Positions 7,951 through 16,324 of a stretch of DNA of 36,502 nucleotides are shown here, piece after piece. Numbering within the stretch: position 1 is the stretch's first letter; every line of letters starts with the position of its first letter. A program made the position numbers and the translations under genes. Source of the DNA: Domibacillus antri (GTDB lineage Bacteria; Bacillota; Bacilli; Bacillales; Domibacillaceae); the NCBI RefSeq assembly GCF_001936625.1, contig NZ_MSDU01000023.1, positions 1 to 36,502 of the forward strand. Reading direction: 5' to 3'. The notes under the pieces are model-generated. The model saw only the letters and a program-made list of their open reading frames with translations. It was not told the DNA's origin and did no database searches.

Positions 7951-8931
7951 ATGTCCAAAAGCCGTATTACAGCAATCGGTTCATACGTTCCTGAAAAAAG
8001 GTTAACAAATGTTCACTTAGAAAAATTAGTTGATACAACCGATGAATGGATTATTCAACGTACAGGCATAAAAGAAAGAAGAATTGCGGGTGAAAATGAG
8101 TTCGCAAGTGATCTGGCTTACAAAGCAGTGAGAAACATGATGGAAAGATACCATGCATCAATAGGGGATGTAGATATGATCATCGTGTGTACAATGACTC
8201 CTGATTTTAAAATGCCCAGCGTTGCTTCATTAGTTCAGGCAAAGCTGGGTATTCAAAATGCAGGAGCTCTTGATTTAAACGCTGCCTGTGCAGGATTCAC
8301 TTATGGGCTGCATATGGCTAACGGGCTAATTACTTCTGGTTTACATAAAAAAATTCTCGTTATTGGAGCTGAAACCATGTCTAAAGTGATCGATTACGAA
8401 GATCGATCCACTTGCATTTTATTTGGAGATGGAGGCGGAGCAGTCCTTGTTGAATTGGATGAAACACATCCAGGTTTTCTTTCCTCATACTTAGGTTCTG
8501 AAGGAGAAAAAGGAAAAAACTTATACTGTTCAAATTTTTCAGCAAGCATGTTTGCAGAGGATATAATCAAGAACGATAAAATTGTGCAGAATGGGCGTGA
8601 GGTATACAGATGGGCTGTTACGACTGTTCCAAGAGGGATAAAACAAGTTTTAGAAAATTCATCAATGTCTTTGAGTGACGTTGATTGGTTTGTTCCTCAT
8701 AGTGCCAATTTAAGAATGATTGAATCCATATGTAAAAAAGTTCATTTCCCTATAGAAAAAACGCTGTACAGCTTGGTCGATTATGGAAACACTTCTTCTG
8801 CCACGATCCCATTATCAATAGATAAGGCTGTTCTTGAAGGGAAATTAAAGAATGGAGATAAAATGTTGCTATATGGATTCGGTGGCGGATTGGCGCATGC
8901 AGGAGTACTTATAAATTGGAGTGTATCATAA
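7951..8931 (+). CDS. fabH: 3-oxoacyl-[ACP] synthase III (FabH/KAS III)
   Basis: This 326-aa initiating condensing enzyme of type II fatty acid synthesis joins a short acyl-CoA to malonyl-ACP. The catalytic triad is clear: Cys113 in LNAACAGFTYG, His250 in VPHSANLRM and Asn280 in YGNTSSATIP. The N-terminus (RITAIGSYVPEKRLTN) resembles B. subtilis YhfB/FabHB more than FabHA. I chose ATG 7951; an in-frame GTG at 7939 touches the AAGGGAGGG site and is less likely. It stands alone behind a FapR-like box, unlike the main fabHA-fabF pair, so it is probably a second paralogue that helps select branched or unusual primers (inference). Confidence 0.92.
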   Translation: MSKSRITAIGSYVPEKRLTNVHLEKLVDTTDEWIIQRTGIKERRIAGENEFASDLAYKAVRNMMERYHASIGDVDMIIVCTMTPDFKMPSVASLVQAKLGIQNAGALDLNAACAGFTYGLHMANGLITSGLHKKILVIGAETMSKVIDYEDRSTCILFGDGGGAVLVELDETHPGFLSSYLGSEGEKGKNLYCSNFSASMFAEDIIKNDKIVQNGREVYRWAVTTVPRGIKQVLENSSMSLSDVDWFVPHSANLRMIESICKKVHFPIEKTLYSLVDYGNTSSATIPLSIDKAVLEGKLKNGDKMLLYGFGGGLAHAGVLINWSVS

Positions 8932-8948
8932 TCTTCTGAAAAAAATGG

Positions 8949-9245
8949 TTAGCTACGGTTTCTTTTTATTTGCTGCTCAATAAAGACTTGTAGGATGCTT
9001 CTAATTTTATGAAGAAGGCGATACGATTGCTTTTTTTGTTTCCGGGCAAGACCAATTGCCTGCTCATATTGTTTTCGCACGACTGCATTCCAGCGGAAGC
9101 CGCATGCTGCAGAAGTTCGATTAAGTGTATCACCAACTTCTTCAAAAGCTTTCAGCTGTGTACTTCCTTCCCGAACGTGCCGCAATACCGTTTCTGCAAG
9201 CAAAAAGTCATTTTCCCCTGACCAGGCATCTTGTCTTACTTTCAT
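8949..9245 (-). CDS. RsfA family transcriptional regulator (sporulation-associated)
   Basis: This 98-aa Myb/SANT-like DNA-binding protein contains [20 protein letters not shown] and the conserved [20 protein letters not shown], the hallmark of the RsfA/YlbO family. Known members modulate prespore sigma-F-dependent genes. It starts at ATG 9245 behind AAAGGAG; an upstream in-frame codon at 9275 has no site. The tail is very basic. It is convergent with fabH. Confidence 0.85.
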   Translation of the reverse strand: MKVRQDAWSGENDFLLAETVLRHVREGSTQLKAFEEVGDTLNRTSAACGFRWNAVVRKQYEQAIGLARKQKKQSYRLLHKIRSILQVFIEQQIKRNRS

Positions 9246-9426
9246 AGGTTTATCGCTCCTTTTAGTTAAATTCACCTTTTCAATAAGATAGCCGCTCTCT
9301 CTTTTTTATACAAGAGTACTAAAAAATGATGTATTTAATTCATATTCCGTATGACTTTAAAGTATTAAAAAAGCAAACTAGCGAAGGCACTATTAATCTA
9401 TAAAAAGAACCTACATAGTAAATCAT

Positions 9427-9460
9427 AAAAATCATCTGCCTAAGGAAGCAGATGATTTTT
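9427..9460. terminator. Perfect 13-bp hairpin with flanking A and T tracts (bidirectional)
   Basis: Arms 9427-9439 and 9448-9460 pair perfectly (AAAAATCATCTGC), with an 8-nt loop. A- and T-runs on each side allow termination in either direction. It lies in the 467-nt gap between rsfA and the DUF1657 gene, where I see no coding sequence. Confidence 0.7.
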
Positions 9461-9583
9461 CTATAAAAGAAGGGGATATGATATAGGATTTCCAGATTTG
9501 AGATATTTATACCACTATATGGTGTATTTGTTTCGTTAGGAAATTTAAGGTTACATAAAAAATACGGAAAAAGAAATAATAGG

Positions 9584-9625
9584 AAAGTGTGATCCGTCTT
9601 TCCAGATTGATGGATCACACTTTTT
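9584..9625 (+). terminator. Hairpin with T-run
   Basis: AAAGTGTGATCC (9584-9595) pairs with GGATCACACTTT (9612-9623) and is followed by Ts. It is the second terminator in a geneless gap, so a short unannotated transcript between 9460 and 9584 is possible, though nothing coding is evident. Confidence 0.6.
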
Positions 9626-9649
9626 TCATAACCTGGATACATTTAAAAA

Positions 9650-9679
9650 ACATAAAACATCGCCTTTTTCCTCATTCTA
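9650..9679 (+). promoter_or_regulatory. Sigma-G-like promoter
   Basis: ACATA (9650-9654), an 18-nt spacer and CATTCTA (9673-9679) match the sigma-G pattern GHATR-N18-CATNHTA except for the first -35 base. The position 34 nt before the DUF1657 start fits forespore expression of that family. Confidence 0.55.
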
Positions 9680-9712
9680 TAATCGTTCTTAAAACACAAG
9701 GAGGAATGGGTA

Positions 9713-9919
9713 ATGACTGTTATCAGTGATGTAAAACAAACGATGGCCGGACTTAAAACTGTCCAAGCAAGCTTTGAAACATTTTCGCTCAGCACCGAAA
9801 ACCAACAAGCGAAACAGCTGTATCAAGGTGCCGCTCAACAAACACAAACACTTATTGACAGTTTATCTCCACGCATCGACCAAATTTTACAAGAAGAACC
9901 TCAATACAAACAACAATAA
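9713..9919 (+). CDS. DUF1657 domain-containing protein
   Basis: This 68-aa protein has the family pattern TVISDVKQTMAGLKTVQASF at the N-terminus and a Gln-rich C-terminus. AAGGAGG precedes the ATG. In Bacillaceae these small helical proteins often neighbour spoVA-type forespore genes, so a spore role is likely, but no biochemical function is established that I can rely on. Here it is a single-gene unit with its own terminator and a sigma-G-like promoter. Confidence 0.85.
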   Translation: MTVISDVKQTMAGLKTVQASFETFSLSTENQQAKQLYQGAAQQTQTLIDSLSPRIDQILQEEPQYKQQ

Positions 9920-9926
9920 CTGATAA

Positions 9927-9957
9927 GAAAGCGGGGGAATATTCTCCTCCCGCTTTC
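9927..9957 (+). terminator. Hairpin after the DUF1657 gene
   Basis: GAAAGCGGG (9927-9935) pairs with CCCGCTTTC (9949-9957), and the T-run is weak. It begins 8 nt after the stop codon. The 280 nt that follow up to 10198 hold no convincing gene. Confidence 0.6.
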
Positions 9958-10198
9958 AAACTGCTATGGAACAAAATAAAACCAAAATTCATGAGTGAGT
10001 AAAAAAGTCTGGACCAATCCCTTTGTACAGGGAATGATTCAAAAAGTGCAGGCGTTTCTCATTGAGATTATCACTAAATTTTACATATATATCCTCATCC
10101 ATTTTTATAAAAAAACTGTTTCAGCAAAGGCCCAGTACACTTTTATCAGGTTTGCATACTTTATAAAGGTAATCTAATGAAAGGAGAGAAGGTAATAA

Positions 10199-10639
10199 GT
10201 GGATTCTGATAAAAATAACCTTCCAAGCCTAGCCGATGGTTCATTTAATCATTTTTTTAAAACTTTCGATTCTTTTTTCGACGAGCCCTTCCGACATTTC
10301 AACGATTTTCTTAACCAGGATTCATTTTCTGTTGATTTGCATGAAACAGCAACAGATGTCGTGGTTGAGGCAAATCTTCCGGGCTGCAGACGTGATCAGA
10401 TTCAGGTAGAAATTTTACGGAATGACCGGGTGAGAATTCGGGTGGAAAATTCTGAAACAACAGAAGCAAAACAGGGTGAAAATATACATTATTATAAAAA
10501 GCGAGCATTTAAAAAAATGGAAAGAATCATTCAATTACCATTTTCTGTGTCAGAAGAGGCTCCGAAAGCCACTTGTATGGATGGATTATTAAGGATTGTC
10601 TTTAAAAAAGGAAAGAGACGGTTTATTGAAATTGAATGA
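10199..10639 (+). CDS. Hsp20/alpha-crystallin family small heat shock protein
   Basis: This 146-aa protein has an aromatic-rich N-terminal arm (NHFFKTFDSFFDEPFRHF), then an alpha-crystallin domain from about residue 45. The domain includes DVVVEANLPGCRRDQIQVE and the terminal MDGLLRIVFKK strand in place of the usual GVL motif. Start is GTG 10199 after AAAGGAGAGAAGG. It would act as an ATP-independent holdase. Relatives of this length in Bacillus include spore-coat CotM/CotP proteins, and the neighbouring DUF1657 gene makes a sporulation role plausible. Confidence 0.85.
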   Translation: MDSDKNNLPSLADGSFNHFFKTFDSFFDEPFRHFNDFLNQDSFSVDLHETATDVVVEANLPGCRRDQIQVEILRNDRVRIRVENSETTEAKQGENIHYYKKRAFKKMERIIQLPFSVSEEAPKATCMDGLLRIVFKKGKRRFIEIE

Positions 10640-10674
10640 ATTCCTTTGAAAAAGGAAATTTTGTTTACAAGCCT

Positions 10675-10710
10675 AAAGAGAGGCCGGAATTTTGCCGGTC
10701 TCTCTTTTTT
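10675..10710 (+). terminator. Intrinsic terminator after hsp20
   Basis: AAAGAGAGGCCGG (10675-10687) pairs with CCGGTCTCTCTTT (10695-10707) with one G-U pair, followed by a T-run. Confidence 0.88.
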
Positions 10711-10781
10711 CTTCTTTCAATAAGTCATTGATCCTGTTTCGACGATCTAGAATATCGACATCATCCTGATTGTATGGAAAA

Positions 10782-10798
10782 TGTTGATATTATCAACA
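10782..10798. promoter_or_regulatory. Perfect 8-bp-arm palindrome, possible operator
   Basis: TGTTGATA-T-TATCAACA lies in the 310-nt leader of the activase/dehydratase operon, 150 nt before its start. It does not match the Rex or Fnr consensus that I know. Otherwise the leader 10711-10949 shows no gene on the plus strand. Confidence 0.4.
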
Positions 10799-10949
10799 CG
10801 CCCGTTTTGTATCTCATTTCCTTGAAAAGCCGGTACACCAAACAGTCATGGAATTAGCAAAAAAAGACATTGGTGAATAATAATCTGGCGTTGTGGAAAA
10901 TATAGGGTCATTGCCAATAATTCGTACCATAGATGTGAGGGGAGCCAAA

Positions 10950-13900
10950 ATGGAAAATATGATTATCGGGATTGACGTTGGATCCACCACGGTAAAAGCA
11001 ACCGTAGTCGATCTGAATACGAAAAAGATTCTATGGTCTGATTATCAGCGCCACAATACGAAACAGGCGGAAAACGTGTTGGAATTCCTAGTTCGTATCG
11101 GGAATGAATTTTCTGACGTACAGAAAGAAAAGATTCGGGTGTTTATAACAGGTTCCGGCGGCGGTCCGATTGCCGAGCATATCGGTGCCAAGTTCGTTCA
11201 GGAAGTGAATGCCGTTACGATGGCTGTCGAACAGTTGCATCCTGATGTCGGCAGTGTGGTTGAACTTGGAGGGCAAGATGCCAAGATCATTATTTTTAAA
11301 GAAAACGAGGAGACAGGTGATAAACAGGCCATTACGTCCATGAATGATAAATGTGCCTCTGGGACCGGTGCCACAATTGATAAGTGTATCATTAAAGTCG
11401 GAATGCCGGAAGAAGAAGTTGGCAAGCTCACTTTTGATGACACCAAACTTCATCATGTGGCAGCGAAATGCGGTGTTTTTGCCGAAACGGATATCGTGAA
11501 CCTTGTGAAAAGCAGCATTCCTTCTTCGGAAATTATGTGTTCTTTAGCGGATGCCATTGTTATGCAAAATCTTTCTGTATTGACCCGCGGAAATACATTG
11601 CGGCATAAAGTTCTCTTGCTGGGTGGACCGAATACCTACCTGCCTTTTCTTCAGCAATGCTGGCGCAAGCGAATTCCTGAATCGTGGGAACAGCGGGGAT
11701 ACAATTACCCGAGAGATATATCGATTGATGAACTCATTTTTGTTCCGGAAAATTCCCAGTATTATGCCGCATATGGTGCTGTCATGTATGGACTTCATGA
11801 ACCGGCTGAAGTTGGCCGTTACAAAGGGTTAGAAGAATTGAAGACATTTATTACCCATGGCCGAAAGGAAAAGCTTGGTGAAAAAGCCGGTGCACCATTA
11901 GTCAAAAGCATAGTGGAATTGGACGAATTTCGCCGTCAATACAGCATCCCGAAATATAAGCCGGCTTCATTTGAACCGGGACAAATCGTCAAGGCAGTCA
12001 TTGGTCTTGACGGGGGGTCAACTTCATCAAAGGCCGTGGTGGTCGATGAAAATGGAACGATTCTCCTTAAGGAGTATCAGCTGTCAAAAGGGAATCCGAT
12101 TCAAGATACGAAGGAACTTCTCGGGCGTATTTACGATAAAGTACATGCATCTGGAGCCAAGCTTGAAATTATCGGCTTTGGGGCAACCGGATATGCGGCG
12201 GATGTCTTGGAAAAGACATTAAAAGCGGATGTCAATATTGTAGAAACAGTTGCTCATATGATGAGTGCCGTCCATTTTTTCGGTGATATTGACGTTATTT
12301 GCGACATTGGCGGCCAGGACATAAAAGTCCTTTTTCTGAAAAATGGGGATATCCGCAACTTCCGCTTGTCAAACCAATGTTCAGCCGGGAACGGAATGCT
12401 GTTACAGGCGATGGCTGACCAGTTTGGAATTCCGGTTCAAGAGTACGCTGAAACCGCATTTAAAGCAGAACTGAGTCCGAAATTTTCTTATGGCTGTGCT
12501 GTATTTCTTGATTCCGACCGGGTCAATTTTCAGAAGGAAGGATACGCAAAAGAGGAACTGCTGGCTGGACTGGCTTTAGTGCTGCCGAAAAACGTATGGC
12601 AGTATGTGGTGCAAATTCCGCGCATGGCGGAACTTGGCCGCAAGTTTGTCCTGCAGGGAGGGACACAGCATAATCTTGCTGCTGTGAAAGCGCAAGTTGA
12701 TTATATTAAAGAGCGGGTTCCGGATGCTGAGGTGTATGTCCATCCGCATACAGGTGAAGCTGGCGCCATTGGAGCTGCCATGGAAACCCTTCGTGTCGTA
12801 AAACGGCGGGGGTACTCCACTTTTCTTGGGCTTGATGCCGCGATCGGTTTAAGTTATATATCCCGTAATGATGAATCCACCCGCTGCAACTTTTGTCCGA
12901 ATAACTGCAGCCGTACATTTATCGATACGACTGCCCCTGATGGACAAACAGCCCGCTATATCTCAGGTTTTAGCTGTGAAAAAGGCACGGTGGAAAACAA
13001 GGAAGCGATGATTCAGCTGACGAAAGACCGCAATCAGCTGAAAAAACAATACCCTAACCTGGTGGATTATGAAGCTCGGCGAATGTTCAGGCATTTCTAC
13101 GATCCTGTTCCCATGCCTGCGCCTGATCAAACGATTGAGGATGTCAAAATCAAAACGGGCTTGCTAAGTCTGGGGATACGAAAGAACAAATTGATTCGTC
13201 CGTTTCAACGTTCTTCTATAGAGGCAATGGAAAGAAGAAAACAGCTGCGTATCGGCATCCCGAAAGTGTTGAATATTTGGTCTACAGCTCCATTTTGGCG
13301 TACGTATTTTGAAACGCTTGGCATCGATCAGAAGAATATCGTATTCAGTGACGACACGAGTGAAGAAATGTGGCAGGAGGGCGGCAAGTACGGTTCTATT
13401 GACCCTTGTTACCCATCAAAAGTAGCACAGGCGCATATTCATAATTTGCTGTTCAAACATCATACAGAGCGTAAAGCGCTAAACGCGATCGTTTTCCCAT
13501 GCATCACCCATATTCCGACTCATCTTCAGAATGTGGTGGACTCTGCCAGCTGTCCGATTGTCGCCGGGGCTCCGAACGTTATGAAAGCCGCTTTTACGAA
13601 AGAAACGGACTTTTTCAAGGAAAAAAACATCACTTATTTCGATCCGGCGGTGACGTTTACAGAACCGAATATGCTGAAAAAACAGTTATATGAGGCATTT
13701 ACTGATTTCTTGCAAATAACCGAAGACGAAAGTAATTTCGCGGCAGATGAAGCATGGAAGGCGATGGAGTTTTTTGATCGTGAGATGCAGGAAAAAGGAC
13801 GGATGATCCTCGAGCAAGTCGAAGAAGAAAATCGGATGGCCATTCTGATGATCGGACGTCCCTATCATTCCGATCCAGGGCTTAACCACAGTGTGTTAGA

Positions 13901-14405
13901 TGAGTTTCAGGTGTTGGGCTATCCGATTCTATCAATGCGATCCATTCCGAAAGATGAAGCTTGGCTGCGCCGCTTTTTTAAAGGTGATTTAGAAAGCGGC
14001 CGAGTGAATCATGCTTTGGAAGTGACCGATGTATGGCCGGAAAATTTCAGTTCAAATAGTGTTCAGAAGGTTTGGGCAGCTAAGTTTGCAGCCCGGCATC
14101 CAAATGTGGCGGTATTGGATCTTTCCAACTTTAAATGCGGGCATGATGCCCCTACTTATGGGCTGATTGACTCGATTATTTCAACAGCAGGCACGCCTTA
14201 TTCTGCTCTTCATGATATCGATGCGAATAAGCCGAGCGGCTCCATTAAGATCCGCGTCAAAACCTATGCGCATAGTTTGGGACTGCATGAGGAGAAGCTT
14301 CAGGATTTGGCGCAAAAGAAGTTGGAATTACAGCAGCTGATCGAACAAAAACGACTTGAATTACTGCGTCAGCCGAACCAAGAGAAAAAAGCCGTATCTG
14401 AATAA
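10950..14405 (+). CDS. Acyl-CoA dehydratase activase-related protein with two fused ASKHA ATPase domains (BadF/HgdC superfamily, DUF2229)
   Basis: In this 1151-aa protein, domain 1 (about 1-300) begins IIGIDVGSTTVKATVVD and carries Cys135 (NDKCASGTG) and Cys174 (AAKCGVFAE). Domain 2 (about 350-620) begins VIGLDGGSTSSKAVVVD and carries Cys477 (SNQCSAGNG) and Cys516 (YGCAVFLD). In HgdC-type activases two identical subunits each give two Cys to a single bridging [4Fe-4S]. Here one chain supplies all four, a built-in pseudo-dimer. A Cys-rich CNFCPNNC (646-653) leads into a DUF2229/dehydratase-like region (from about 766) with further Cys, and a charged coiled coil ends the protein. ATP-driven low-potential electron transfer to the next gene's product is inferred from the family. 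Start is ATG 10950 with AGGGGAG; a GTG at 10893 has no site. Confidence 0.88.
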   Translation: MENMIIGIDVGSTTVKATVVDLNTKKILWSDYQRHNTKQAENVLEFLVRIGNEFSDVQKEKIRVFITGSGGGPIAEHIGAKFVQEVNAVTMAVEQLHPDVGSVVELGGQDAKIIIFKENEETGDKQAITSMNDKCASGTGATIDKCIIKVGMPEEEVGKLTFDDTKLHHVAAKCGVFAETDIVNLVKSSIPSSEIMCSLADAIVMQNLSVLTRGNTLRHKVLLLGGPNTYLPFLQQCWRKRIPESWEQRGYNYPRDISIDELIFVPENSQYYAAYGAVMYGLHEPAEVGRYKGLEELKTFITHGRKEKLGEKAGAPLVKSIVELDEFRRQYSIPKYKPASFEPGQIVKAVIGLDGGSTSSKAVVVDENGTILLKEYQLSKGNPIQDTKELLGRIYDKVHASGAKLEIIGFGATGYAADVLEKTLKADVNIVETVAHMMSAVHFFGDIDVICDIGGQDIKVLFLKNGDIRNFRLSNQCSAGNGMLLQAMADQFGIPVQEYAETAFKAELSPKFSYGCAVFLDSDRVNFQKEGYAKEELLAGLALVLPKNVWQYVVQIPRMAELGRKFVLQGGTQHNLAAVKAQVDYIKERVPDAEVYVHPHTGEAGAIGAAMETLRVVKRRGYSTFLGLDAAIGLSYISRNDESTRCNFCPNNCSRTFIDTTAPDGQTARYISGFSCEKGTVENKEAMIQLTKDRNQLKKQYPNLVDYEARRMFRHFYDPVPMPAPDQTIEDVKIKTGLLSLGIRKNKLIRPFQRSSIEAMERRKQLRIGIPKVLNIWSTAPFWRTYFETLGIDQKNIVFSDDTSEEMWQEGGKYGSIDPCYPSKVAQAHIHNLLFKHHTERKALNAIVFPCITHIPTHLQNVVDSASCPIVAGAPNVMKAAFTKETDFFKEKNITYFDPAVTFTEPNMLKKQLYEAFTDFLQITEDESNFAADEAWKAMEFFDREMQEKGRMILEQVEEENRMAILMIGRPYHSDPGLNHSVLDEFQVLGYPILSMRSIPKDEAWLRRFFKGDLESGRVNHALEVTDVWPENFSSNSVQKVWAAKFAARHPNVAVLDLSNFKCGHDAPTYGLIDSIISTAGTPYSALHDIDANKPSGSIKIRVKTYAHSLGLHEEKLQDLAQKKLELQQLIEQKRLELLRQPNQEKKAVSE

Positions 14406-14428
14406 CACAGCAAGGAGCTGATTTGAAA

Positions 14429-16081
14429 ATGAGTACGTCAAAAGAACGCAAAGTTGCCAAAGACAGCCGCCAGCCGGATTCTCTTCGTTACGTTGAGGAA
14501 GAATTGAACCGGTATCAGGCTGAACAAGAAGCAAAATTGGGACTGGGTCCATCCAAAGCACAATGGTTTGATCCGGTTCCCCGCCAATTTTTTGCAAAGG
14601 ACAAAGCTTCCACGACCATCCTTTTCGGTGGTCTAACCATGGCCCATGACTACTTGATGGAGGGTGCGCTCAAAGGATTGGGATATACGGTAAAACACAT
14701 GGACTGTCCTGATACGGAATCTCTTCGCTTTGGCAAGGAATTTGGTAATCGCGGACAATGTAATCCCACGTATTTTACTGTAGGAAATTTGATCAAATAT
14801 CTTACTTATCTTCGGGATGTTGAAGGCAAGTCAAAAGAAGACATTGTGAGCAGCTATCTTTTCATTACAAGCGGTTCCTGCGGGCCTTGCCGTTTTGGCA
14901 CCTATGTGACAGAGTATCGGAAGGCCCTTAGAGATGCCGGGTTTGATGGGTTTCGAGTGCTGCTCTTTCAGCAGCAGAGCGGATTAAAACAGGCTACAGG
15001 TGAAGAGTCCGCACTCAAACTGGATAGTTCCTTTTTCCTTACCTTTTTAAAAGCTGTATTGATTGGGGATATTTTGAATGCATTAGGGTATCGCATCCGT
15101 CCTTATGAAGTGATAGAGGGATCCACTAATGCTGCGCTTGAACGCTGCAAGCAGCATTTGTATAAAGCGTTCAGTGAGCGAAAGCAGCTGATCCCCGCTT
15201 TATACAAATGCCGAAAAGAACTGCAAAGGGTGAAAGTGGACAGAACCCGGGTAAAACCGAAAGTAAGCATTATCGGGGAATTTTGGGCAATGACGACAGA
15301 AGGAGACGGCAACTATCAGCTGCAAACATTTTTGGAAAGTGAAGGGGCCGAAGTAGAAGTGCAGTCTGTGACGGCGTGGATCTTATTTTTGATTTGGGAG
15401 GGGCAATATGATACGCGCAAACGGATGAATTTGCGTGAAGCGGATGCCGCCAGTAAAGGTTTAAAAGGCAAGAATCCTGCAAAAAGGCTGATGGTATTAG
15501 AATTTGCCGATCGTACCATCCGCGGGATGTTCCATACCTATGCGAGAGCGATCGGGCTTCGCGGCTATCACTTGCCTGATATGAATGAAATAGCTGAGGC
15601 GGCTCACTCCCATTATAATAATCATCTAAGGGGCGGAGAAGGACATATGGAAGTGGGCAAGCTGATACTGAATGTGAAAAAACGGAAAGTAAATATGACC
15701 ATTTCTGTTAAGCCATTTGGCTGCATGCCTTCATCCGGTGTTTCCGACGGAGTCCAGTCACTCATTACCGAGATTCATCCTGAAGCGATTTTTCTTCCCA
15801 TTGAAACGACGGGAGATGGGGCCATTAACGTGTATAGCAGAATTCAAATGATGTTGTTTAAAGCGAAACAGGCTGCCCAGAAAGAATTTGATGAAGCATT
15901 AGCCAAAAAGGGATTTTCCGCAGATCAGCTTCAGAAAAAAAACGTCAGCCGTTCGCCCATAACGGAACCTTTGAAGGTAAGCAAACATTCTGTTGCTTGT
16001 ACATCCGCAAATGTTGTTTATCATTTTCGCGGGAATCCAAACAGGTTTTCTTTTCGCCGCAATAAAGTAAAAGAAGCATAA
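14429..16081 (+). CDS. 2-hydroxyacyl-CoA dehydratase (HgdB/D-component)-like iron-sulfur protein
   Basis: This 550-aa protein, 23 nt after the activase gene, is its likely redox partner. Conserved Cys cluster as C93 (MDCPDTESL), C111 (GNRGQCNPTYF), C151 and C154 (SGSCGPCRFGTY), with a further Cys near 432 (FGCMPSSGVSDG). The spacing fits binding of an Fe-S centre like those of HgdB or double-cubane proteins. Start is ATG 14429 or TTG 14423; AAGGAG is 11 or 5 nt away, so the choice is open. The substrate is unknown. No acyl-CoA transferase or hydroxyacid genes are nearby, which argues against a classical hydroxyacyl-CoA dehydratase pathway. Confidence 0.83.
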   Translation: MSTSKERKVAKDSRQPDSLRYVEEELNRYQAEQEAKLGLGPSKAQWFDPVPRQFFAKDKASTTILFGGLTMAHDYLMEGALKGLGYTVKHMDCPDTESLRFGKEFGNRGQCNPTYFTVGNLIKYLTYLRDVEGKSKEDIVSSYLFITSGSCGPCRFGTYVTEYRKALRDAGFDGFRVLLFQQQSGLKQATGEESALKLDSSFFLTFLKAVLIGDILNALGYRIRPYEVIEGSTNAALERCKQHLYKAFSERKQLIPALYKCRKELQRVKVDRTRVKPKVSIIGEFWAMTTEGDGNYQLQTFLESEGAEVEVQSVTAWILFLIWEGQYDTRKRMNLREADAASKGLKGKNPAKRLMVLEFADRTIRGMFHTYARAIGLRGYHLPDMNEIAEAAHSHYNNHLRGGEGHMEVGKLILNVKKRKVNMTISVKPFGCMPSSGVSDGVQSLITEIHPEAIFLPIETTGDGAINVYSRIQMMLFKAKQAAQKEFDEALAKKGFSADQLQKKNVSRSPITEPLKVSKHSVACTSANVVYHFRGNPNRFSFRRNKVKEA

Positions 16082-16128
16082 ACGCATTTTAACCAGAATG
16101 GTGAAGATGCTATCATGAGTGTGAATCA

Positions 16129-16172
16129 AACTGGGCGGGAAGTTTTCAACGCCCAGTTCTTCGCTATTTTTT
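16129..16172 (+). terminator. Terminator of the activase/dehydratase operon
   Basis: AACTGGGCG (16129-16137) pairs perfectly with CGCCCAGTT (16150-16158), with a T-rich tail ending in TTTTTT at about 16167-16172. Confidence 0.7.
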
Positions 16173-16324
16173 CAGGAATTAAGGTCTTTGTATACAAGCT
16201 GAAAAAGTCTTGTAAGGCTAACATACTTTGCGGTCTACGGCAGAATTCCAGTCAATGCCTCTTGGCACGGGAAAGGTGATAAAACTGAGTGCTGCGCAAA
16301 ATTAGCTTACATAACTATTCCGGC

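Noticed and set aside
9995-10177. GTG-started 60-codon frame between the DUF1657 gene and hsp20
   Set aside because: No ribosome site, no family resemblance, and the preceding ATG frame closes after two codons; likely chance.
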